Shown: positions 5,839 through 10,513 of the stretch, piece by piece
How positions within the stretch are numbered: position 1 is the stretch's first letter
Layout of the letters: each line of letters opens with the position of its first letter
The notes under the pieces: model-generated
What the model saw: only the letters and a program-made list of their open reading frames with translations
Databases searched by the model: none
Told to the model about the DNA's origin: nothing
Made by a program: the position numbers and the translations under genes
Source of the DNA: JBEKYD01 sp049511335
GTDB lineage: Bacteria; Acidobacteriota; Terriglobia; Bryobacterales; Bryobacteraceae
Length of the DNA stretch: 10,513 bases
NCBI GenBank assembly: GCA_049511335.1
Contig: JBEKYD010000268.1
Span: forward strand, 1 to 10,513
Reading direction: 5' to 3'

Positions 5839-7071
5839 CTACTCCACCACGCTGAAAGGGATGTGGCCGGTGTCGGGCGAGTCCGCGAACGGGACGCGGA
5901 GGCCAAGCTCCCGGCGGTCTTCCTCGGGCGCTGCAAAGGAGCTCAACACGGAGAAGTCGAGGCGTAGCTGGGGGTCGTGAAGAGCGAACGGCGGCAAATC
6001 GCAGCGAAATTCGATTGGGCCGCTGGTCGAGTACGTCGCGTCTCCTATATGGGCGCCCGAAATTGCGCAACCAATGGTCACGGCGCCGCTGGCCGCGATC
6101 ACGGCCTCCGGGATCGACGCGTGGAGGACAAAAGAAACCACGGGGCGCTCCAGCGGCAGCACGACGTCGAGCGAGAACGCCTTCGCCGTCCACCGCCAGC
6201 CTCCATCTTCAGGCTGATGCCAGCCTTGGGCAGGCCGGGCGGCAAGGCCGGGGTAAAACACGCGGCTCTGGATCAGCACGAAGGCACGCTCGTCGGCTGC
6301 CGGGTCGACTGGATTGGAGTCGCGCAGGCAGTCGACGCGCCGCACGGCCCGTATCGCCCAGCGGGTTCGTTGCAGCAGCCGCAGTAGCCCTCGCGGAGAG
6401 AAGAACCAGAAATTGGTGGCGTCGCCGCCCACCTCGCGGCCATCCGCCAGGTAGGCGAGCGGCTCCTCCTCGATCCTGATGCCCGTGGCGGGGGCAACTT
6501 GGGCGATCCGGGTGCTGAGGACGCACCAATGCGTCCGGAAGGCAAGCGTCTCCAGCAGGCCGTAAGGGTTCTTGAGGTGATAAAGCGTGCCGAGAAAAAG
6601 GCTGAGCCCGTACTCGGAGCGCGGCAGATCCGCCAGCTTGTCGAGGTCGATGCGGTGCACGTCCACCGGCAATCCGAGCGCCTGGCGGGCGGTGTCGACG
6701 CCGCGCATCCCATTGAAGTTGTTCGGCTCGTAGTCGATCGCGTCGACAGCCATTCCCCAGTTGGCCAGGAGCAATGCGAAGTCGCCGTCCCCGCAACCGA
6801 TGTCCGCCGCGGGCCTCGCGGCGCAGGAATCCAATATCTCGGGAAAGCTTGTGCTGAGCAAATCGGCAACTATCGCGAGGCTGGATAGAGATTCAAACGG
6901 ATACCATCCGCCGGGCAACCGGGTGCGTTGTTTGTACGCGCGCAACTCGGTTCTGAAGTCTTCTCCGCGCCGGAGCAGTTCTTGAGCGGTTCTGGGAAAA
7001 CCAGGCGCCACCATTTCATTGTCCGCCTCCAGAGGCGGAGGGCCGGGGTTTGGTTTCGACTTGCGTGCCAC
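5839..7071 (-). CDS. Class I SAM-dependent methyltransferase with C-terminal beta-rich domain
   Basis: The protein has 410 residues. Motif I AADIGCGDGDFA (88-99) and the acidic D113/E115 after the second strand mark a class I methyltransferase fold. GTLYHLKNPYGLLETLA (161-177) resembles motif IV/post-IV of the DUF1698/CmoB-like group. The methyltransferase part ends near 275. Residues 285-410 are a separate domain with WRWTAKAFSLDVVLP (292-306), alternating hydrophobic strands, and RRELGLRVPF (386-395). Similar modules, with an RWT opening and a (D/R)RELGL close, occur attached to glycosyltransferases and methyltransferases of surface-polysaccharide loci, so a role in modifying a glycan or glycolipid is my inference. 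The GTG start at 7071 has a weak GAGAGGG site close before it; an internal ATG at residue 20 is an alternative. No other polysaccharide genes are in the window. Confidence 0.83.
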   Translation of the reverse strand: MARKSKPNPGPPPLEADNEMVAPGFPRTAQELLRRGEDFRTELRAYKQRTRLPGGWYPFESLSSLAIVADLLSTSFPEILDSCAARPAADIGCGDGDFALLLANWGMAVDAIDYEPNNFNGMRGVDTARQALGLPVDVHRIDLDKLADLPRSEYGLSLFLGTLYHLKNPYGLLETLAFRTHWCVLSTRIAQVAPATGIRIEEEPLAYLADGREVGGDATNFWFFSPRGLLRLLQRTRWAIRAVRRVDCLRDSNPVDPAADERAFVLIQSRVFYPGLAARPAQGWHQPEDGGWRWTAKAFSLDVVLPLERPVVSFVLHASIPEAVIAASGAVTIGCAISGAHIGDATYSTSGPIEFRCDLPPFALHDPQLRLDFSVLSSFAAPEEDRRELGLRVPFADSPDTGHIPFSVVE

Positions 7072-7089
7072 GCGCCCTCTCTGTAGAGT
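7061..7089 (+). promoter_or_regulatory. Weak candidate promoter of the nucleotidyltransferase-like gene
   Basis: TTGCGT (7061-7066), a 17-base spacer and TAGAGT (7084-7089) give three and four matches to the -35 and -10 consensus. Six bases later comes the GTG at 7096, the same distance as in the TA operon, and again no Shine-Dalgarno site precedes the start. The site overlaps the start of the divergent methyltransferase gene. Individually weak; the matching geometry is what supports it. Confidence 0.35.
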
Positions 7090-7095
7090 GGGCTT

Positions 7096-7437
7096 GTGAC
7101 CGCGTTCGAGGCGTACGAGTTGACAACACAGGGGGGCGCGACGGATTTCGCACGGTTGATCGCGGCTTGCGAATCGTTCGGGCCGTATTGCCTAATCGCT
7201 GGTTTGGCCGTCAATTGTTACGTCGAGCCGGTCTACACTCTGGATGTCCACATCGTGGCGATCGCGGCTGGTCTTCCTGAACTAGCTCGGTACCTCCGGC
7301 AAGAGGGCTTCAAGACCGAAGTACGCCTGAGCAAGCGGAAGAAGGACGAACTGGACCTGATTCGGCTTGCCGAGAAGTATCCGGAGCTGAAATCGCTATA
7401 TCCGGGCGAATTGCGAGACCAACTGGACCGCGGATGA
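7096..7437 (+). CDS. Internally deleted nucleotidyltransferase-like protein (AbiEii-type), probably inactive
   Basis: The 113-residue protein matches a family of small nucleotidyltransferase-like proteins related to AbiEii-type toxins, usually near 170-190 residues by my recall. The N-terminal part (20-73) has CLIAGLAVNCYVEPVYTLDV, corresponding to the family's GGLAV helix start and the LDxD metal site. The C-terminal part (76-113) has RLSKRKKDELDLIRLAEKYP, the conserved closing helix. About 60-70 residues that normally lie between GF-x-x-E and the RLSKR helix are missing, joined in frame near residue 75. In addition, the GG pair reads A35-G36 and the second Asp of the DxD metal site is H52 (LDVH). 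Loss of both the core and a metal ligand argues for an inactive remnant that still has an open frame. A role without catalysis cannot be ruled out. The start codon is GTG. Confidence 0.7.
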   Translation: MTAFEAYELTTQGGATDFARLIAACESFGPYCLIAGLAVNCYVEPVYTLDVHIVAIAAGLPELARYLRQEGFKTEVRLSKRKKDELDLIRLAEKYPELKSLYPGELRDQLDRG

Positions 7438-7474
7438 TCTCCTTCAGGGCCTGATCCAGGCTTGCGCCGGCACT

Positions 7475-7564
7475 GGCAGGCGAAACCGCCTGCCCCACGG
7501 AGCAGCGTAGCCGCAGCCAAACAAGCGCCGGGATGAGTCCCGGCGTGGCAGACTGAGAGTCCGC
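7475..7564. repeat. Cluster of three short hairpins between convergent genes
   Basis: Three stem-loops lie in 90 bases. The first is GGCAGGCG-AAAC-CGCCTGCC (7475-7494), a perfect 8-base stem. The second is CGCCGGGA-TGAG-TCCCGGCG (7526-7545), also a perfect 8-base stem. The third is GCAGACT-GAG-AGTCCGC (7548-7564), 7 bases with one mismatch that becomes a G-U pair on the minus strand, and it is flanked by GTGG and CCAC. They fill most of the 142-base gap between two convergent stops. They could serve as a two-way transcription terminator, though there is no T-run, or be repetitive extragenic palindromes of the host genome. Confidence 0.65.
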
Positions 7565-7579
7565 TCCACGAAGAAATGG

Positions 7580-8992
7580 TTACTCGGTCTTACTAACGTG
7601 CTCGGCCCCTGTCCCCAGCTTGTCCATTTCGTTGAAATAGACTTTGCGGCCCTCATCCATGGCCATGTTGGAGAGGATGACGGCGACGGCATCCGCCAGA
7701 CCTTTTTCCAGATCGGCGCGGGGGCGCTTGCCGGTGCGGCAGCTTTCGAAGAAGCTCTCGAGCTCCACGTCGACCGGGTTGCGGTTTTCCTCCTGTTCGA
7801 ACACGCCCTTGGCATAGAGCCAGCGGCGCGCGAATTTGACCTCGCGGTCGAGGAAGCTTTCCTTGCCGGTCATCTGCAAATCGCCGGTCATGATGGGGTA
7901 GGGACCGTTGGCGCCGCCGGAGGCGATCATGGTTGCGCCGGCCTGGAAGGGCTCGTTCTTTTTGGCGGCCGGAGCGACGGTGGTAGTCTTGGGCGGTTCG
8001 CGGTACCACCAGGCAACGGGCATGTGGACATCGTCGCCCACGGTGATTTCGATGGTGCCCTCGGTGCCCATGACGATCTCGCCCATCTCGGGGCGCTGGC
8101 CGTTGAAATAGGGCAGAAACTGGTTGGTGCTGATGGCGGAGTAGGTCAGCTTCTGGCCGTTGGGATAGCGGTAGATCAACTGGATGTTGTCGTAGACGTC
8201 GCGGCCGTCCTTCAACATGTCCAGGCTGCCAAGGCCCATCACGAAATCGGGCGAGGCGCCGAACATCCAATCGGAGACGTCTACCTGGTGGGACGTCAGC
8301 TCGGCGGTCAAGCCGCCGGAAAACTGCCGGTACAGGCGCCAGTTCTCGATGTTGGAGGGGCCGCCGGGCTTCATGGTCCAGAGCGAGCTCGGCTTGTTGA
8401 TCATGTTGCGGTGCCACTGGGCATGGATGTGGTGCACGTTGCCGAGCACGCCCGCGTCCACCATATTTTTCACGGTCTGGTAAAAGCTGCTGTAGCGGCG
8501 CTGTAGACCGGTCTGAAGGATCTGCTTGGGGCGCGAGTTGGCCAGCGCGCGCAGGCCGTGCACCTCTTCCGGTTTGAATACCAGGCACTTTTCGCAGAAC
8601 ACGTGGCGTCCGGAAACCAGCACATCGCGGGTAATGGGGTAGTGAGTGGAGAGCGGCGTGATGACGAAGACGGCATCGAGGTCTTTGCGGTCCAGCAACT
8701 CGTGGTAGTCCGTATATGTCTGCGGATTGTTGCCGATGGTTTGGACGCCGTGATCGAGGGCCACCTGGCGAATGTCGCAGATCGCGACGCAGCGGCCGGC
8801 ATCGATGTTCTTCAGATGCTTGAGGAGATACGTGCCGCGGCTGCCGGCGCCGATCATGCCGTATTGCACCTGGCTGTTGGCGGCTTTGACTTTCTGAATG
8901 GCGGGCGCGCTTTCGATCGCGGCGGCCACGGCGGTGACCGCTCCTGCGGTCTTCAATAAATCGCGGCGAGAGAGGTCGTTTTCCTGCGCCAT
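7580..8992 (-). CDS. Gfo/Idh/MocA family oxidoreductase with Tat signal (large form)
   Basis: The protein has 470 residues. LSRRDLLKTAGAVTAVAAAI is a clear Tat leader (arginines 9-10). The Rossmann loop is intact, GMIGAGSRGTY (45-55), so NAD(P) binding is expected. The catalytic motif reads EKC (134-136) instead of EKP; K135 is kept but the proline is replaced. GGLTAELTSHQVDVSDW (226-242) carries the second catalytic residue, probably H235. Residues 330-378 are a long insertion within the C-terminal domain, rich in Ala, Gly, Pro and Thr, which explains the length above the usual 340-400. Such long Tat-type members are common in Acidobacteria and Planctomycetes and are thought to act on sugars or glycosides, often with tightly bound cofactor when exported. 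The ATG at 8992 has GAGGTG at good spacing and a plausible promoter upstream. The gene diverges from the MFS transporter, suggesting shared control. Confidence 0.93.
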   Translation of the reverse strand: MAQENDLSRRDLLKTAGAVTAVAAAIESAPAIQKVKAANSQVQYGMIGAGSRGTYLLKHLKNIDAGRCVAICDIRQVALDHGVQTIGNNPQTYTDYHELLDRKDLDAVFVITPLSTHYPITRDVLVSGRHVFCEKCLVFKPEEVHGLRALANSRPKQILQTGLQRRYSSFYQTVKNMVDAGVLGNVHHIHAQWHRNMINKPSSLWTMKPGGPSNIENWRLYRQFSGGLTAELTSHQVDVSDWMFGASPDFVMGLGSLDMLKDGRDVYDNIQLIYRYPNGQKLTYSAISTNQFLPYFNGQRPEMGEIVMGTEGTIEITVGDDVHMPVAWWYREPPKTTTVAPAAKKNEPFQAGATMIASGGANGPYPIMTGDLQMTGKESFLDREVKFARRWLYAKGVFEQEENRNPVDVELESFFESCRTGKRPRADLEKGLADAVAVILSNMAMDEGRKVYFNEMDKLGTGAEHVSKTE

Positions 8993-9020
8993 GGAGGCAC
9001 CTCAGTGGGAATTCGCTCCG

Positions 9021-9048
9021 ATTGTAGCATGGCCGGCGAGGCCGTCAG
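9021..9048 (-). promoter_or_regulatory. Candidate promoter of the large oxidoreductase gene
   Basis: Read on the minus strand: CTGACG (9048-9043, four of six to the -35 consensus), a 16-base spacer, and TACAAT (9026-9021, five of six) preceded by TGC, which forms an extended -10. Transcription would start near 9014, leaving about 20 bases of leader that include the GAGGTG ribosome site. This contrasts with the leaderless layout at other genes here. Confidence 0.5.
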
Positions 9049-9131
9049 CGCGGGCCCGATGTGCGGTTGCGGGCGGGGCGCTAAAAGAAGAGATTCAGCT
9101 CCCAGACACCTCCTGAAAGTGCTCCCTGCCG

Positions 9132-9137
9132 TACAAT
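9132..9137 (+). promoter_or_regulatory. Candidate -10 hexamer of the MFS gene
   Basis: TACAAT matches five of six -10 positions and ends five bases before the GTG at 9143. No Shine-Dalgarno site stands before that GTG, so a leaderless message is suggested. A -35 at the usual distance is not recognisable, which lowers confidence. Confidence 0.4.
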
Positions 9138-9142
9138 GGGCC

Positions 9143-10387
9143 GTGGCCTCGACTCAACATTCTTCTGCCCGCTGGCGTATTCTGGCGCTGCTCTTCTTTG
9201 GGACAACGTTGACCTATTTGGATCGCGTCTTTCTTTCGAACCTTTGGCCGACCCTCCGCGACAAGATGCACTTCAATGCCGAGAACTACGGGGATCTGAC
9301 CGGGGCGTTCGCCCTGGCGTACACCGTAGGGTATCTGGTCGCAGGCAGGTTTATCGACCGATTCGGCAGCAAGATTGGCTACCTGGTAACCATCGCTTGG
9401 TGGGCCATCGCTTCCGCGCTGGTGGGCCTGCCGGCGCTCTCGACTACTCTGACGGGTCTGCTCATTTGGCGCGGGGTGCTCGCCTTCGGCGAAGCCGGCA
9501 ATTTCCCGGCAGCCATCAAGTCCGTGGCGGAATGGTATCCCAAACAGGACCGCGCGTTTGCCAGCTCCGTCTTCAATTCAGGCAGCAACGTGGCGGCCAT
9601 GTTCGGGCCGGCCGTGGCTGGCGTGTTGGCACTGACCTGGGGATGGCGGGGCGCCTTCTACCTGAACGGTGTGCTGGGTATGGTCTGGGTGGTGCTCTGG
9701 TTGGCTCTTTACCAGAACCCGCCGATCCAGGCTGAGGATGAAGGCGTGATCACAGCCAAGATCGGGTGGATGGGTGCGCTGAAATATCCCGAGGCCTGGG
9801 GTTTTGCCCTCGGCAAGTTCCTCACCGACGGTGTGTGGTGGTTCTACCTGTTCTGGCTGCCGCCGTATCTGTACGATGTACGCCACTTCAATCTGAAGGA
9901 CATTGGGTGGGCCATGCCGGTGCTCTATTCGGCGGCCAGCGTGGGCAGCCTGTTCGGCGGGGCGATTCCGAGTTTCCTGTGCCGGCGCGGTTGGGATATG
10001 CGTCAGGCGCGGCCCACGGCAATGGCCATCTGCGCGTTATGCATGCCCGTTGCCGCCACGGCGGTTTGGGTGAACAACCCCGTCCTCATGATCGTGCTGA
10101 TCTGTTTCGGCCTGGGGGGCCATCAGGGCTGGTCGGCGAATATCTTTAGTACGACGTCCGATGCCTTTCCGAAAGGAGCCGTGGCTTCGGTCACTGCCAT
10201 CGGCGGGTTCACCGGTGGGTTGGGCGGATACTTGTTCAGCGCCAAGTTGCCGGGCTTCATCGTCGGCCATTTCGGCAGCTATGTGCCCATGTTTGTGATG
10301 ATGGGCAGTCTGCACCTGATCGCCCTGTTGGTCATGAGCCAGCTTTCCTGGCGCAAGCGGCGGCAGGTGGCCGTAGCGGCGGTTTAG
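9143..10387 (+). CDS. MFS transporter, ExuT-like anion/sugar-acid symporter family
   Basis: From the GTG at 9143 the protein has 414 residues with about 12 hydrophobic segments, the standard MFS size. RWRILALLFFGTTLTYLDR (10-28) is the typical first helix of the hexuronate/anion:cation symporter branch, with YLDR at 25-28. GRFIDRFGSKIG (68-79) is MFS motif A in the loop between helices 2 and 3. Known relatives import hexuronates, galactonate and similar sugar acids with protons. The start was chosen because the open frame extends back to 9005 but the extra residues are charged and unlike the family. GTG 9119 is an alternative; neither start has a ribosome site, but a TACAAT hexamer just before 9143 supports a leaderless start there. 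Divergence from the oxidoreductase suggests that the two serve one substrate, although the specific sugar acid is not readable. Confidence 0.92.
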   Translation: MASTQHSSARWRILALLFFGTTLTYLDRVFLSNLWPTLRDKMHFNAENYGDLTGAFALAYTVGYLVAGRFIDRFGSKIGYLVTIAWWAIASALVGLPALSTTLTGLLIWRGVLAFGEAGNFPAAIKSVAEWYPKQDRAFASSVFNSGSNVAAMFGPAVAGVLALTWGWRGAFYLNGVLGMVWVVLWLALYQNPPIQAEDEGVITAKIGWMGALKYPEAWGFALGKFLTDGVWWFYLFWLPPYLYDVRHFNLKDIGWAMPVLYSAASVGSLFGGAIPSFLCRRGWDMRQARPTAMAICALCMPVAATAVWVNNPVLMIVLICFGLGGHQGWSANIFSTTSDAFPKGAVASVTAIGGFTGGLGGYLFSAKLPGFIVGHFGSYVPMFVMMGSLHLIALLVMSQLSWRKRRQVAVAAV

Positions 10388-10390
10388 GAT

Positions 10391-10400
10391 CCTATATAGG
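10391..10400. other. Perfect palindrome downstream of the MFS gene
   Basis: CCTATATAGG is a perfect 10-base palindrome four bases after the MFS stop codon. It opens an AT-richer stretch (about 10388-10460) that stands out from the GC-rich surroundings. It is too short and has too little GC stem to be a normal terminator, and a protein-binding site or chance are both possible. A TTGGCA at 10424-10429 and TATATG at 10448-10453 (spacing 18) make a possible promoter for the gene that may begin at the window edge. Confidence 0.35.
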
Positions 10401-10438
10401 TGCGCATAAATAATTCGACATCATTGGCAAAATGGGCG

Positions 10439-10513
10439 ATGATGGGCTATATGCGCCCGACATTTGCGCAAGGGAGGAAGGCATCCATCGCGAAGCTGCT
10501 GGAACTGCGACGC
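10439..10513 (+). CDS. Possible start of a further gene, cut by the window end
   Basis: An open frame runs from ATGs at 10439, 10442 and 10451 to the edge and ends with a helical-looking stretch IAKLLELRR. A strong ribosome site AGGGAGG (10471-10477) lies inside this frame, nine bases before an ATC codon at 10487 that begins that stretch. Either the ATG start is real and the ribosome site is chance, or translation starts at an unusual codon near 10487. Only 25 codons are visible, so neither the start nor a family can be given, and the frame may not be a gene. Confidence 0.25.
   Translation, partial: MMGYMRPTFAQGRKASIAKLLELRR

Noticed and set aside
5531..6193. A 220-codon minus-strand frame that ends with the antitoxin
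   Set aside because: Only the last 75 codons look like a protein (RHH antitoxin). The upstream part overlaps the methyltransferase gene in another frame and crosses the TA promoter.
7598..8506. A 302-codon plus-strand open frame opposite the large oxidoreductase
   Set aside because: Antisense shadow of a full Gfo/Idh/MocA gene; its Gly/Ala/Val/His-rich translation has no recognisable domain.
9005..9142. N-terminal extension of the MFS transporter to 9005
   Set aside because: The extra 46 residues are charged, Cys-rich and unlike MFS N termini; the region is the divergent promoter of the neighbouring oxidoreductase.
1..10513. CRISPR array, tRNA, rRNA, IS element or phage genes
   Set aside because: I found no regularly spaced repeats, cloverleaf-like segments, transposase motifs or terminal inverted repeats with target duplications on either strand.

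Overview
The window is GC-rich and tightly packed, with no rRNA, tRNA, CRISPR array, prophage or insertion sequence that I can see. It looks like a chromosomal segment of an acidobacterium, most like the Solibacter/Bryobacter group. This is a judgement from gene content: a MacB/FtsX-type permease of the kind greatly expanded in that group, Tat-type leaders on Gfo/Idh/MocA oxidoreductases and a TIM-barrel isomerase-like protein, an ExuT-like MFS transporter, and small toxin-antitoxin (TA) genes scattered between them. No 16S or marker gene is present to confirm it.

Layout. 2-1165 (+) is the 3' part of an ABC-transporter permease. 1254-1484 (+) is a DUF433-type antitoxin whose toxin partner survives only as a head and a tail (1481-1574). 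1621-2667 (-) is a radical SAM/SPASM protein. After a 222-base divergent control region come a TIM-barrel sugar isomerase/epimerase-like protein (2890-3912) and a Gfo/Idh/MocA oxidoreductase (3932-5089), a two-gene + strand operon. Convergent to it is an apparently intact ribbon-helix-helix/PIN TA operon (5118-5758, -). It has a textbook sigma70 promoter whose predicted transcript begins at the antitoxin ATG. Next are a methyltransferase with an extra C-terminal beta-rich domain (5839-7071, -), a shortened nucleotidyltransferase-type gene (7096-7437, +), a cluster of three hairpins (7475-7564), a second Tat-type Gfo/Idh/MocA oxidoreductase (7580-8992, -) and, divergent from it, an ExuT-like MFS transporter (9143-10387, +). 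The last 126 bases are AT-richer and may hold the start of another gene.

How the genes may work together. The TIM-barrel protein, two oxidoreductases and MFS permease fit uptake and oxidative processing of a sugar, sugar acid or glycoside. Oxidation of a sugar ring by a Gfo/Idh/MocA enzyme, followed by isomerisation or beta-elimination in a TIM-barrel enzyme, is an established chemical logic. The substrate cannot be read from sequence. A second theme is TA turnover: of three TA-like loci, one appears intact and two carry internal deletions.
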